A stretch of DNA of 56,628 bases from a bacterium (GTDB lineage: Bacteria; Sysuimicrobiota; Sysuimicrobiia; Sysuimicrobiales; Segetimicrobiaceae): contig DATGJN010000064.1 of the NCBI GenBank assembly GCA_035295165.1, positions 1-56,628 on the forward strand, read 5' to 3'. Every line of letters begins with the position of its first letter. Within the stretch, counting starts at the first letter, position 1. The notes under the pieces were generated by a model, which saw only the letters and a program-made list of their open reading frames with translations, was not told where the DNA came from and did not search any database. Positions 16,683-26,063 of this stretch are shown piece by piece. The position numbers and the translations under genes were made by a program.

Positions 16683-17118
16683 TCAGGCGCCCTCGGGCCG
16701 CTCGTCTTTCTCAAGTACGGAGAGGAACGCTCGAGGGTCGAGAACGGGCGGTCGGGACCTTCGGAGCCCTGTGAGATGGGTATCACCCGAGACAAGAAAG
16801 TGAGCACCCGCAGCCCTGGCCAAACTGACCAGATAGTCATCCTCGCGGTCAGGCGTCAGTCCTCCGACCGACTGTGGACCGGTCGCGGTGCTCGCTCGGC
16901 GATCGAGTAGGGAGACGTATGCCCCCGCTTCCTCGATCGTGACGTACGGCCTGAACTTGGGACGCGGGAGAACGGCCCTCAGCTCACTGCGCAGCTTCGG
17001 GGAGACGACAAGCTCAAACAACCCTTCCATCCAAGCAAGAAGGATCCGAGCCGGAGCGCCGCTGCCTGATAGCAGCGCAGCGATCAGGACGCCGGGATCG
17101 GGGGGCGACCGGATGCAC
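16683..17118 (-). pseudogene. PIN-domain toxin with apparent frameshift near its N-terminus
   Basis: From about 17100 down to 16683 the minus strand encodes a PIN toxin: DPGVLIAALLSGSGAPA with the first acidic residue, FELVVSPKL, REDDYLVSLARAAGAHFLVSGD with the second acidic cluster, and LDPRAFLSVL at the end. No start codon is available in this frame before the neighbouring antitoxin stop. A GTG (17118) directly abuts that stop, but it is in the wrong frame. Removing one C from the six-base run at 17105-17100 would fuse it to the PIN frame as MHPVAPDPGVL, close to the family's usual N-terminus. So the gene looks frameshifted, unless the run is a sequencing error or a slippage site. Confidence 0.7.
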
Positions 17119-17340
17119 CTATTTTCTCGCGGCGTGCAGTTCCCGATAAGCGAGATCGCGAGCGTCCTTCTCCGTCAACTTGCCGCGGCTCCAGATTCTC
17201 TCGAGCGCGCCGTGCCCCAGATATCCACGGAGAGCATCCTCAAAAACCTCGTCCTCCTTCCTGCCGGTGCGAGCCGCAAGAACCTTGATGGCGTTGAGCA
17301 CGGCGTCGCCGATGAAAACCGTAAACTTCCTCCTCGCCAT
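17119..17340 (-). CDS. Small ribbon-helix-helix-like antitoxin
   Basis: A 73-residue protein: RRKFTVFIGDAVLNAIKVLAARTGRKEDEVFEDAL has the strand-helix-helix pattern of RHH/CopG-type antitoxins, followed by the toxin-wrapping tail WSRGKLTEKDARDLAYREL. Its TAG stop is followed immediately by the GTG of the PIN gene, the arrangement expected for an antitoxin-toxin pair. There is no SD before the ATG. A TAAAAT hexamer lies six bases upstream, so the mRNA may be leaderless. Confidence 0.75.
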   Translation of the reverse strand: MARRKFTVFIGDAVLNAIKVLAARTGRKEDEVFEDALRGYLGHGALERIWSRGKLTEKDARDLAYRELHAARK

Positions 17341-17346
17341 ATGTCC

Positions 17347-17352
17347 ATTTTA
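17347..17352 (-). promoter_or_regulatory. Candidate -10 box for a leaderless transcript
   Basis: On the minus strand TAAAAT is followed by six bases and then the ATG of the antitoxin at 17340. That spacing places the transcription start at or next to the start codon. No good -35 hexamer or SD is seen. Confidence 0.4.
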
Positions 17353-17481
17353 ACCGATCGCATCATTCTGAGGCGTCAGCCGTCACGACGCCTACTGCCC
17401 CGGGCGTCCCTCGAGTGCCAGAACTGGAACACTTTCCCGCTCGGGCCGCTTCGAATCTCATGGCACCGCGCCGTCGACGCT

Positions 17482-18408
17482 CTATTCGTCTGGTGCTCCA
17501 GTTTCCTGGTCCGTCCGCGCGGACCGGGCGTCGATGCGCGGGCGCCTCGCAACGGCGAGAAGGCTCGCGCCAAGCGGTAGGCGCAGAAGATCGCCGACCG
17601 ATGCGAGCGCCGATGCCACCCCGCGCTTGATCCGCTCCATGGGACGCTTCCCCATGTCGTTTTGCGCGCTGCGGATCGCGACGACCTGATATCCCATTGA
17701 CGTGAGCAGCGTGCTGATGGTGCTGGCCGAGAAGTGGGCAACATGTTCGCCCGCCCCCACAAAATCGACACCGGGTCGAAATCGTTGCAGCGCTCTCGCC
17801 TTCCACAGATTGTACGGGCCGTTCGGTACCCTCGCGAGCAGGTATCCGCCGGGCTGCAGGACGTTCCAAATGGAGGCCAGGATCGCCTTGGGCCGGGCGA
17901 TGTGTTCCAGCACGTCCAGCATGGTCACAACATGGAACGTCTGAGGATCAAATGCGTTCGCGCGGTTGTCGTAACGCACATTGAGGCGCAGTTGCCGGCA
18001 CCACGCGGCTTGCGTCTCAGACGCTTCAATGCCGTAGCAGTCGTATCCGTACGCGGTCGCCGCACACAGGAACAGGCCCATGCCACATCCCACGTCGAGG
18101 ATCCGCCAGCGCTCGCGATCGATGTTGAGGCAGTCGATCGTGCGCACCGCGGACGTGTACACGTTCATGCGCTCCGTCGCGGCCGCGCGCATTTCGTCAA
18201 ACAGGTCCTGGCGTTGAAGCGCCTGGTAATATTCTCCGGAGATAGGAGGGTCGGTGTAGAGTAGGCCGCAGGCTTGGCATTGAACGATGCGCGCGGTTCC
18301 CTGCGTGAAGCGCGTCACAGGAGAAGTGGCATCGCAGACCGGGCATCGGACTGTCAACGGGCACCCCCCGGAGGTCGGGCGAAGATAGCTGAGCCCGAGC
18401 CGGCGCAT
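17482..18408 (-). CDS. Class I SAM-dependent methyltransferase with N-terminal zinc ribbon
   Basis: A 308-residue protein. Residues about 22-55 contain two Cys pairs (CPVCD and CQACGLLY), a small zinc-ribbon common in polysaccharide-locus methyltransferases. The SAM site is ILDVGCGMGLFL, followed by YGIEASETQ, VVTMLDVLEHI and LQPGGYLLARVPN, the usual UbiE/Methyltransf_23 order. Substrates of such proteins are often sugars or lipid-linked glycans. It precedes, in the same direction but after a 142-bp gap, the glycosyltransferase operon ending at 18551, so a role in modifying that product is plausible. Confidence 0.85.
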   Translation of the reverse strand: MRRLGLSYLRPTSGGCPLTVRCPVCDATSPVTRFTQGTARIVQCQACGLLYTDPPISGEYYQALQRQDLFDEMRAAATERMNVYTSAVRTIDCLNIDRERWRILDVGCGMGLFLCAATAYGYDCYGIEASETQAAWCRQLRLNVRYDNRANAFDPQTFHVVTMLDVLEHIARPKAILASIWNVLQPGGYLLARVPNGPYNLWKARALQRFRPGVDFVGAGEHVAHFSASTISTLLTSMGYQVVAIRSAQNDMGKRPMERIKRGVASALASVGDLLRLPLGASLLAVARRPRIDARSARTDQETGAPDE

Positions 18409-18550
18409 CGGTCACGCCGCCTGTTGACCATTACACGACTTTCATAGGACACAATTTGGAAGCCCATCCTAATTCTTCGAGTTGTAGGCGACAGACTCTT
18501 GCACATCTTGCGACATCTAGGGCGTGCTGGCGGTGGAGGGACTACGGGTC

Positions 18551-20446
18551 TTATGCGGCGGAGTTCTCGAGGTACGAGCGGTGCCAGAGCTGGAGCACGA
18601 GAAGATTCCACAGCTTCTTGCGGTGGTCGTGTGTGCCTTCGAGATGCTCCGACAGCAGGCGGGTCACCGCCTGCGGGTTGAGGAGCCCCTGGCGGGCGAG
18701 GCGATCCGGCGCGAGGACGTCGCGGAACAGATCGCGCCAAGGGCCGCGGATCCACATCCCCACCGGTATCCCAAACCCCTTCTTGCGACGGTCCAAGATC
18801 CGGTCGGGCAGGACCCCCCTCAGGCTGTGTTTCAACAGGAACTTCGTCGTCAGCCCCCGCAGCTTCTGCCGCGCCGGGAGGCGGCTCGCAAACTCGACCA
18901 CCGCGGTGTCGAGGAACGGCGAGCGGACCTCGAGCGAGCACGCCATGCTGGCGCGGTCCACCTTGACGAGCACGCCATCCTGCAGGTACAGTTTGGCGTC
19001 GAGGTAGAGGAGCGTGCCGAGCCAGTCCCGGTCTGCCGCCGCCCGGACGTACCCGCGCACTTCGGAGAACAGGTCGTCCGACCGGACCTGCTGCCACACA
19101 CTGGGCGCGAGCAACGCGGGCAGGTCGTCGGCCGCAAACGTCCCGAGCCACGCGGCGTGTCGGAGCTCGAGAGGCCGGCCGAGGCCCGCCAGGAAGCGCC
19201 GGATCTTGAAGTCCAGGCTGAGGTCGCCGTAGGAGACCGGCAGGCGTGCCGCCAGCGCCCGCGCCCCCGCGACGACCGGGCCCGGGGTCCACTCGAGCCG
19301 GCGCGCCACCTGATGCGCCTGGTACGTCGGGTAGCCAGCGAAGAGCTCATCGCCTCCGTCGCCGGACAGCGCCACGGTCACGTGACGTCGCGTGAATTGC
19401 GAGAGCAGGTACGTCGGCAGGATCGAGGCGTCCGCCAGCGGTTCGTCGAGGATCTCGCCGAGTCGTGCCGCCAGGTCCAGCATCACCCGGGGCGCCAAGA
19501 TCTCCTCGTGGTGCTCGGTGCCGAGACACGCCGCCACCTCGCGCGCGTACCGCGACTCGTCGAACGACGGCTCCTCAAACCCGATGCTGAACGTCTTCAC
19601 CGGCGTCGACGAGTGCCGCGCCATCAGGGCCGTTACCGCGGACGAGTCGATCCCGCCGCTGAGGAACGCGCCCAAGGGGACGTCGCTGATCAGGCGGCGC
19701 TGCGTGGCGGCGTCGAGCAGCTGCGCCAGCCGCTCCGCCGCCTCGGGGACATCCGCCCCGTCGTCGCCGGGGGCGGGGAGGTCCCAGTACCGCGTCAGGC
19801 GGGCGCGGCCGTCCTCGTAGACGAGCACGTGCCCGGGCGGCAGCTTCGAGACGCCCTGAAAGATCGTCTGGGGCGCCGGCACATAGTCGAACGCGAGATA
19901 GCGCGCTAGCGCCGGCACCGACAGCGTACGCGCCACAAGCGGGTGGCGGAGCAGGGCCTTCAGCTCGGACGCGAACACCAGCCCGTCCCCCGCGAGCGTG
20001 TAGTGTAGCGGCTTCTTGCCCATGCGGTCCCGTGCGAGGACGAGGCGCCGGCGGGGTGCGTCCCAGATCGCGAACGCAAACATCCCGTCGAGGAGCGAGA
20101 CGAGGTCGGGGCCGCGGTCCTCGTACAGGTGTACCAGGACCTCCGTATCCGAGCGTGTCCGGAAGCGGTGCCCGCGGAGTTCCGCGTCGGCGCGCAGGTC
20201 GAGGAAGTTGTAGATCTCCCCGTTGAAGGCGACCCAGACGGTGCCGTCCTCATTGCCGATCGGCTGGTGGCCGCCGGCGACGTCGATGATGCTGAGCCGC
20301 CGCGCGCCCAGCGCCGCGCCCGCCGCCACGTAATACCCGTCGTCGTCGGGCCCGCGGTGGCGGATCGCGTCGCACATCGCGCGGATCACCCGGTCCGCGC
20401 GATCGGGCGCGAGCGCGCTACCGGTGAATCCCGAGATCCCGCACAC
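18551..20446 (-). CDS. asnB: Asparagine synthase (glutamine-hydrolysing)-type amidotransferase, first copy
   Basis: A 631-residue protein. GTG 20446 is chosen because it places the essential nucleophile Cys directly after the initiator (M-C-G-I-S-G-F); an ATG three codons earlier would bury it. The N-terminal Ntn glutaminase (RHRGPDD, FNGEIYN, SDTEVLV) is followed by the ATP-pyrophosphatase domain with SGGIDSS (SGGxDS P-loop) and ALSGDGGDELFAGYPTY. It can make asparagine, but AsnB homologues in glycan loci often amidate sugar carboxylates or unknown acceptors. Its start overlaps the GtrB-like gene end by 29 bp, so it is the last gene of the glycosyltransferase operon. Confidence 0.92.
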   Translation of the reverse strand: MCGISGFTGSALAPDRADRVIRAMCDAIRHRGPDDDGYYVAAGAALGARRLSIIDVAGGHQPIGNEDGTVWVAFNGEIYNFLDLRADAELRGHRFRTRSDTEVLVHLYEDRGPDLVSLLDGMFAFAIWDAPRRRLVLARDRMGKKPLHYTLAGDGLVFASELKALLRHPLVARTLSVPALARYLAFDYVPAPQTIFQGVSKLPPGHVLVYEDGRARLTRYWDLPAPGDDGADVPEAAERLAQLLDAATQRRLISDVPLGAFLSGGIDSSAVTALMARHSSTPVKTFSIGFEEPSFDESRYAREVAACLGTEHHEEILAPRVMLDLAARLGEILDEPLADASILPTYLLSQFTRRHVTVALSGDGGDELFAGYPTYQAHQVARRLEWTPGPVVAGARALAARLPVSYGDLSLDFKIRRFLAGLGRPLELRHAAWLGTFAADDLPALLAPSVWQQVRSDDLFSEVRGYVRAAADRDWLGTLLYLDAKLYLQDGVLVKVDRASMACSLEVRSPFLDTAVVEFASRLPARQKLRGLTTKFLLKHSLRGVLPDRILDRRKKGFGIPVGMWIRGPWRDLFRDVLAPDRLARQGLLNPQAVTRLLSEHLEGTHDHRKKLWNLLVLQLWHRSYLENSAA

Positions 20447-21422
20447 GGACCGCATCCCCGTTGTGGCTGACCACCCGCCGCACCACGTAGATCGGCTTCG
20501 CCTGCGACTCGTGGTACGTCCGGACGATCAGCTCGGCGAGGAGGCCCATCAGGATGAGCTGCAGCGCGGATACGAAGCAGAACCCGGCGATCCATGCGAG
20601 CGGGTTCTGGTGGACCCAGATGCCATACGCGAGCTTCTGGACGGCCACGATGATCGTGACGAGGATCCCCACGGCGGCCACGGCGAAGCCCGATCCGCCA
20701 AAGACGTAGATCGGCTTCGTGAGGTAGCTGCTGAGGAACCGCACGGTCATGAGATCGAGGAGGACCTTGAGCGTGCGCACGATGCCGTACTTGGACCGGC
20801 CGAACCGCCGGGGGCGGTGGTTAATGGGAAGCTCGGTGATCCGGGCGCCGATCGACGCCGCGTAGGCCGGGATGAGCCGGTGCATCTCGCCGTAGAGCTG
20901 GACGTGCTCCAAGACCTCTCTGCGGTAGGCCTTGAGCGTACACCCGTAGTCGTGGAGCTTGAGCCCCAGGACCGTGGAGATCGTCAGGTTCGCGAGGATC
21001 GACGGGAGGCGCCGGCTCAGAAACGGATCCGCGCGGTCCCGCCGCCACCCGCTCACGACGTCGTACCCGTCGTCGAGCTTCTCGACCAGCCGCGGGATGT
21101 CCGCGGGATCGTTCTGCAGATCTGCATCCATCGGCACGATGGTGTCGCCGCGGGCGTAGTTGAGGGCGGCGGCGATGGCCGCCGTCTGACCGAAGTTGCG
21201 CCGGAGCTGGACCGCGACCACGTGCGGATCCCGCTCGGCGAGGCCCTCCAGCACGCGGAAGCTGCCGTCGGTGCTGCCGTCGTCGACGCAGACGATCTCC
21301 CACGGCCGGCCGAGGCGCTCCATCACCACCGTGACCTCGGCGTGGAGCGTCGGTAGGCTCTCCGCCTCGTTGTACACGGGCACGACGATCGAGATCTCCA
21401 CGGCGGAATCACGAGACGCCAT
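20418..21422 (-). CDS. GtrB/DPM1-like family 2 glycosyltransferase with two C-terminal membrane helices
   Basis: A 334-residue protein with a GT2 domain: SIVVPVYNEAESLP, VDDGSTDGS, the metal-binding MDADLQNDP (DxD) and the FGRSKYG stretch typical of polyprenyl-phosphate glycosyltransferases such as GtrB/ArnC. Two hydrophobic segments near 235-255 and 270-295 anchor it. Such enzymes transfer glucose or another sugar from a nucleotide donor to undecaprenyl phosphate on the cytoplasmic side, producing the donor for GT39/GT83 enzymes such as the one at 2359. It overlaps the neighbouring GT2 by 14 bp. Confidence 0.9.
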   Translation of the reverse strand: MASRDSAVEISIVVPVYNEAESLPTLHAEVTVVMERLGRPWEIVCVDDGSTDGSFRVLEGLAERDPHVVAVQLRRNFGQTAAIAAALNYARGDTIVPMDADLQNDPADIPRLVEKLDDGYDVVSGWRRDRADPFLSRRLPSILANLTISTVLGLKLHDYGCTLKAYRREVLEHVQLYGEMHRLIPAYAASIGARITELPINHRPRRFGRSKYGIVRTLKVLLDLMTVRFLSSYLTKPIYVFGGSGFAVAAVGILVTIIVAVQKLAYGIWVHQNPLAWIAGFCFVSALQLILMGLLAELIVRTYHESQAKPIYVVRRVVSHNGDAVRVRDLGIHR

Positions 21423-22392
21423 CGTCGGCTCCTCCGTGCACGCGGGCGGCCGGCGCGGGGTCGCGCGACGGCTGCGCGGCCGTCTTCCTCGCCTCGAACA
21501 CCCCGGCGTAGAATGCTTCCTGCAGCAAGTTCTTGTAACACTCGTTGAGCACCAGCAGCCAGTCGCGCCGCTCGCCCACCGGTACGAGCCGGCGGAGCAG
21601 CGGCATCACGAGCGGTGTCCGGAACACCAGCCACTTGAACGGAAGCATCCACGGGAGGATCTCGAGAAACAGCCCCAGCCGGCCCGGCCGTCCGTGTTTC
21701 CTCCAGACGTACACCGCGCAGAGTCCGGCCTCGTACATTTTGCGCCGGACCCCCTCCAGACTTTCGACATGATAGTGATAGCCGAGGGCCTCCGGCTCGT
21801 ACTCGAACACGACGCCCATCGCGGACATGCGGAGCGCAAGGTCCAGGTCCTCGTACCCGTAGCCTGGAAATCCTTCGTCGAAGCCGCCTGCGGCGTCGAC
21901 GTCCGTCCTGAGCATCGAGAAGTTCCGCGCGACGACGTGGTACGGGGACATGCGCTGGCGGCTGCGGACCGTGAGGTCCGGGCTCACCTCCTTGACCCGC
22001 ATGAACGGGGTCACGAGGCTGTCGGGGTGGATCACCGTAGCCCCCTGCACCGCGATCCGGGCCGCCGCCCGCGGGTAGTGGCGGTAGTGCGCGACGAGCA
22101 AGCCGGGCTCGGCCCAGAAGTCCGAGTCGACGAACAGAACGATCCGGCCCCGGGCCTGACGCCAGCCCAAGTTGCGCACGGCCGAGGCGCCGGCGTGTGC
22201 GCGGGTGAGGTACCGGAGATCCGTGGGAAACGCGATCGTCCGCACCATCTCGGCCGTGCCGTCGGTCGACCCGTCGTCCGCGACGATCACCTCGTACCGC
22301 TCGCGGGGAAACCGCTGCGCCGCAAGGTGCTGGAGCGTCCGGCGCAGCACCTCGCGGTTGTTGAACGTCGAGACGACGACGCTAATCTCCAT
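21409..22392 (-). CDS. Family 2 glycosyltransferase (tandem paralogue A)
   Basis: A 327-residue GT-A protein: MEISVVVSTFNNREVLRR, ADDGSTDGT, the VDSDFW metal-binding region, and a conserved GFDEGFPGYGYEDLDLALR acceptor-side motif (the ED of galactosyl/rhamnosyl-like GT2). The C-terminal third (LGLFLEILPWMLPFKWLVFRTPL) is hydrophobic and membrane-associated. It is clearly homologous along its whole length to the next gene upstream (22382-23359), so a tandem duplication occurred. It overlaps that gene by 11 bp. Confidence 0.9.
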   Translation of the reverse strand: MEISVVVSTFNNREVLRRTLQHLAAQRFPRERYEVIVADDGSTDGTAEMVRTIAFPTDLRYLTRAHAGASAVRNLGWRQARGRIVLFVDSDFWAEPGLLVAHYRHYPRAAARIAVQGATVIHPDSLVTPFMRVKEVSPDLTVRSRQRMSPYHVVARNFSMLRTDVDAAGGFDEGFPGYGYEDLDLALRMSAMGVVFEYEPEALGYHYHVESLEGVRRKMYEAGLCAVYVWRKHGRPGRLGLFLEILPWMLPFKWLVFRTPLVMPLLRRLVPVGERRDWLLVLNECYKNLLQEAFYAGVFEARKTAAQPSRDPAPAARVHGGADDGVS

Positions 22393-23359
22393 GCGTCTGG
22401 GTCCGGCGCGGTTCGACCGCGGGGGAAGGGGAGGGCGACGGGGCGCGCCGCAGTGCTGCGAACACGCCGTCGTAGTACGCTTGCCAGATCAACTCTGTGT
22501 AGCACTCGTTCGCGAGCAGCAACCAGCCGCGCCGCTCCGCGACGGGGAGGAGCCGCCGGAACAGCGGCATGAACAGGGGGGTGCGGAACACCAACCACTT
22601 GAACGGGAGCATCACGGGCAGGATCTCCAGGAACAGGCCGAGCCGGGGGGACCGGTTGTGCTTGCGCCAGAAATAGACCGCACCCTCGCCCGCCTGGCGG
22701 AGCTTGCGGCAGATCCCCTCGAACGTCTCGATGTGATAGTGGTAGCCGAGCGCCTCGGGATCGTAGTCGAACTTGGCGCCCCGCGCCTGCATCCGCATCG
22801 CCAGCTCGATATCCTCCCAGCCGTAGCCCGTGAATCCCTCGTCGAATCCCCCGACCTCGTCGAACTCGGAGCGGAGCACCGAGAAGTTCCGTGTGATGAT
22901 GTGGACGGGCGAGAGGTTGTGGCGGCGTCGCATGGAGAGGTCCGGGGTGATCTCCCGGGCGCGCATGAAGGTGTTCACGCGGGCGTCCGGATGCGTCAGG
23001 GCGCGGCCTTGCACCCCGAGCCGGCGGACGCCCGCCGGATAGTGCGCGTGGTGCGCCGCGAGCAGCGTCGGCGTGGCCCAGACGTCCGCGTCCATGAACA
23101 ATAGCAGGCGCCCGCGGGCTGCCCGCGCCCCGCGGTTGCGCGCTGCGGACCGGCCCACGTTGGGTTGGGCGACGTAGCGCACGGCGACCGGGCCGCGCTG
23201 GGCATCCGCGACCATCGCCGCCGTGCCGTCGGTCGAGCCGTCGTCGGCGATCACGATCTCGTACGCGTTCTTGGGAAATGTTTGCGCGGTGAGCTCCGCG
23301 ATCGTCCGGCGCAGCACGTCCCGGCTGTTGAACGTGGGAATGACGACGCTGATCTCCAC
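22382..23359 (-). CDS. Family 2 glycosyltransferase (tandem paralogue B)
   Basis: A 325-residue protein from GTG 23359. EISVVIPTFNSRDVLRRT, ADDGSTDGTAAMV, FMDADVW and GFDEGFTGYGWEDIELAMR mark the GT2 core. The C-terminal LGLFLEILPVMLPFKWLVFRTPLFMPL is nearly the same as in paralogue A. The conserved length and order suggest two successive transfers of related sugars, an inference from duplication. It begins 5 bp after the preceding GT2 gene and overlaps paralogue A by 11 bp. The Pro/Ser-rich C-terminal tail (SPSPSPAVEP) is unique to this copy. Confidence 0.9.
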   Translation of the reverse strand: MEISVVIPTFNSRDVLRRTIAELTAQTFPKNAYEIVIADDGSTDGTAAMVADAQRGPVAVRYVAQPNVGRSAARNRGARAARGRLLLFMDADVWATPTLLAAHHAHYPAGVRRLGVQGRALTHPDARVNTFMRAREITPDLSMRRRHNLSPVHIITRNFSVLRSEFDEVGGFDEGFTGYGWEDIELAMRMQARGAKFDYDPEALGYHYHIETFEGICRKLRQAGEGAVYFWRKHNRSPRLGLFLEILPVMLPFKWLVFRTPLFMPLFRRLLPVAERRGWLLLANECYTELIWQAYYDGVFAALRRAPSPSPSPAVEPRRTQTHGD

Positions 23360-23364
23360 CGGCG

Positions 23365-24297
23365 CTACCCGTTCGCCGCCCGCGTGCGGGGAGCACCGCG
23401 TCCGCGCAGCTCCGCGAGGTACCGTTCGTTCAACACCCCGGAGAGGAGCACGCGGCCGAGCGCGGGGGCGCCCCAGCGCCGCGTACGCGCGACCAACGTC
23501 TCGACGTTGCCCGCGTGGACGGCGCCGAACCCGCGCTGCAGCAGATTGAGCAGCAGGTGCAGGGGTGTCAACTGCACCGCGAACCGGGCCTCGAGCGTCG
23601 GGTACTTGGCAAAGAAGATGCGGGCCGTGCGCGCCCGTTCCTCCTCCTTGACGAGCATCGCCGAGAGCGTGCCGGGGGACACCTCCGGGCGGTAGTGGTA
23701 GAGGACGGCGTCGCGGCGGAACACCCGCCGCAGCCCCAACCGCCGCAGCCGCAACCCGAGGTCGAGGCCCTCCCACCCGTAGGGGAAGAACGCCTCGTCG
23801 AACAGCCCCGCCCGAAGGAGGTCCGCGCGCCGCACCGAGCCGTTGTCCGTGTCGAAGTACGCGGTCGAGATGTCCAGCACCCCGCCCCGGACGTCGAACG
23901 GGCGATCCAGCGTTTCCGTGACGATCACGGGCCCGCGGCACACGATGCCGTCCGGATGCACGGTGTGGGCGTCGAGGTGGGCGTCGAGAAACACCGGCGG
24001 GGCCAGCGAGTCGTCGTCCACGAACGCGACGACCTCGCCCTGGGCGCCGTGGATCGCCGCGTTCCTGGCCGCCGGCACGCCGGAGCGACGGTCCATGCGG
24101 TAGGCGCGGATCGCGCAGCGCGCGCGGCGCCGCGCCGCGTCGACCACGGCGGGCGTGTCGTCGGTCGAGGCGTCGTCCGCGACGAGCACCTCGTACCGGG
24201 CCGGGTCGAGCGTCTGCGCGTCGAGCGCTTCCAAGCACCGCGCCAGCACCCGCGCGCGGTTCCGCGTCGCCGTGATGACGCTGACCGCGACCGTCAC
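23365..24297 (-). CDS. Family 2 glycosyltransferase (third, divergent)
   Basis: A 310-residue protein from GTG 24297, which overlaps the ABC exporter stop by 4 bp (GTGA). The GT-A core is VSVITATRNRARVLARC, ADDASTDDTP, FVDDDSLAPP (DxD) and LFDEAFFPYGWEGLDLGLRL. It shares the fold but not the hydrophobic tail motif of the two following paralogues; its C-terminus is LTPLHLLLNLLQRGFGA. A third glycosyl transfer in the same glycan is the simplest reading. Confidence 0.87.
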   Translation of the reverse strand: MTVAVSVITATRNRARVLARCLEALDAQTLDPARYEVLVADDASTDDTPAVVDAARRRARCAIRAYRMDRRSGVPAARNAAIHGAQGEVVAFVDDDSLAPPVFLDAHLDAHTVHPDGIVCRGPVIVTETLDRPFDVRGGVLDISTAYFDTDNGSVRRADLLRAGLFDEAFFPYGWEGLDLGLRLRRLGLRRVFRRDAVLYHYRPEVSPGTLSAMLVKEEERARTARIFFAKYPTLEARFAVQLTPLHLLLNLLQRGFGAVHAGNVETLVARTRRWGAPALGRVLLSGVLNERYLAELRGRGAPRTRAANG

Positions 24298-26057
24298 GAT
24301 GCCGGCGCCGGTGTCGGGGGCGCCGCCCGGCCGGTCTCCTCGAGGAGCTGCCCTCGCACGAGGCGGCTGTAGACGCCGTCGCGGGATGTAAGCTCGTCGT
24401 GGGTGCCGACCTCGACGATCCGGCCCTCCAGCATCACCACGATCCGGTGGGCGCTTCGGACGGTCGACAGCCGGTGCGCCACGATGAACGTGGTGCGGTC
24501 CCGAGTCAGCCGCGCCATCGCCTCCTGGATCGCTTCCTCCGACTCGCTGTCCAGGGCCGAGGTCGCCTCGTCGAGGATGTACACCGCCGGATCGTTGAGC
24601 ACGGCGCGGGCGAGCGCGAGGCGCTGGCGCTGCCCGCCCGATAGCTGCATGCCGCCTTCCCCGAGCACCGTGTCGTAGCCTTGGGGCAACGCCGAGATGA
24701 ACGCGTGGGCGTTGGCCACGCGGGCCGCCCCCTCGACCTCCGCCCGCGTGGCGCCGGGACGGCCGTACGCGATGTTGTCCGCAACGCTGCCGGCGAACAG
24801 GATCGTCTCCTGCGGCACGAGTCCGATCTGCCGCCTGAGCGACCCGATCGTGACGCGGCGGAGATCGTGGTCGTCGATTTCCACGGTCCCCCGGCTCGCG
24901 TCGTAGAATCGCGGGACCAGGTTGACGAGGCTGCTCTTGCCGGCGCCGCTCGGTCCGACGATCGCGACGTGCTCGCCCGGCTGCACGTCGAGCGTGATCT
25001 CGCGGAGCGCGAAACGCCCGGGTTCGTAGGCGAGGGAGACGTTGCGGAACCGCACGCGGCCCCGCAACGGCGGCAGGGGCACGGCGTCCGCGGGCTCCGT
25101 CACGGTTTCGGGGACATCCAGCAGTTCGAAGACCCGGACGAGCCCGGCCATCGCCTGGCGTGCCTCGGAGTACAGGCGCGTCATCCCCATCGCCGGGTCC
25201 ATCGTCAGCGCGAGGTAACCGAGGAACGCGAGCAGGGACCCCGGCGTCATCTCGTGCCGAGCGACGTACCGCGCGCCCAGCCACAGCACGAACACGAGCG
25301 ACAGCGCGGTGAGCAGGCTGACGAACGACACCTCGAACGCGATCAGCCGGCGGATGTGGTAGTTCGCCTGGAACGTGCGGTCGTTCTCCTGGCCGAAGCG
25401 CTGTTCCTCGCGCGACTCCTGGACGAACGCGCGGATGATCCGGGCGCCGATGACCGACTCCTTGATGAGACGGGTCAGCGCCGCGATCTGTTGCTGCGCG
25501 CTCGTGGAGCTGCGCTGCACCTCGCGGCCGAACAGCCGCGCGACCAGGAAGAACACGGGGACGGTCAGGAACGTCAGCAGCGCGAGACTCCAGTTGATCG
25601 TAAAGACCATCACGATGATCCCGACCAGCGTGAGCACGGTCGTGATCAGGTCCACGAGCCCGTTGAGCAACCGGGCTTCCACGAGTTGGGTGTCCTGGAT
25701 CGCCCGGGAGATGATCTCCCCGCTGTGCCACGTCACGAAGCGGTCGAGCGACCACCGCTGCACCTGCCGGAAGAGCCCGGCGCGAAGGTCGGCGACCAGA
25801 CGGTGGCCGACGTAGGCCAGCAGGGAGAGTTGGACGTACAGGCAGACGCTCCGGAAGGCGTAGATCCCGAGGACCACGAGCGCGCTGTGGTTGAGCACCG
25901 CCAGGCTGCCCGTCTTGATCACCACGTCGGCCTGGTTGCCCAAATAGCGCGGTACGTACAGCCAGGCCACGGCGACCAAGACCGCGGCGCCCACGCCCGC
26001 CCCCAACTGCAGGCTGTACGGCCGGAGGAACCGGGACAGCCGCCGCAATTCTATCAT
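24294..26057 (-). CDS. ABC exporter, fused permease-ATPase (MsbA/lipid-flippase type)
   Basis: A 587-residue half-transporter. Six membrane helices lie in residues about 15-310. The ATPase has Walker [10 protein letters not shown], the Q-loop [11 protein letters not shown], signature [14 protein letters not shown], Walker [13 protein letters not shown] and the switch His in VAHRLSTV. Homodimers of this type flip lipid A precursors, polyprenyl-linked glycans or glycolipids. As the first gene of the glycosyltransferase operon it probably moves the glycan-lipid these enzymes build. ATG 26057 follows a TATAAT box by six bases, so the message may be leaderless. It is divergent from the phosphomannomutase gene. 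Confidence 0.93.
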   Translation of the reverse strand: MIELRRLSRFLRPYSLQLGAGVGAAVLVAVAWLYVPRYLGNQADVVIKTGSLAVLNHSALVVLGIYAFRSVCLYVQLSLLAYVGHRLVADLRAGLFRQVQRWSLDRFVTWHSGEIISRAIQDTQLVEARLLNGLVDLITTVLTLVGIIVMVFTINWSLALLTFLTVPVFFLVARLFGREVQRSSTSAQQQIAALTRLIKESVIGARIIRAFVQESREEQRFGQENDRTFQANYHIRRLIAFEVSFVSLLTALSLVFVLWLGARYVARHEMTPGSLLAFLGYLALTMDPAMGMTRLYSEARQAMAGLVRVFELLDVPETVTEPADAVPLPPLRGRVRFRNVSLAYEPGRFALREITLDVQPGEHVAIVGPSGAGKSSLVNLVPRFYDASRGTVEIDDHDLRRVTIGSLRRQIGLVPQETILFAGSVADNIAYGRPGATRAEVEGAARVANAHAFISALPQGYDTVLGEGGMQLSGGQRQRLALARAVLNDPAVYILDEATSALDSESEEAIQEAMARLTRDRTTFIVAHRLSTVRSAHRIVVMLEGRIVEVGTHDELTSRDGVYSRLVRGQLLEETGRAAPPTPAPAS

Positions 26058-26063
26058 AACGTC

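Noticed and set aside
16451-16840. Short minus-strand open frame between the coiled-coil gene and the PIN gene
   Set aside because: No SD, no recognisable domain, and it partly overlaps the PIN sequence in another frame.
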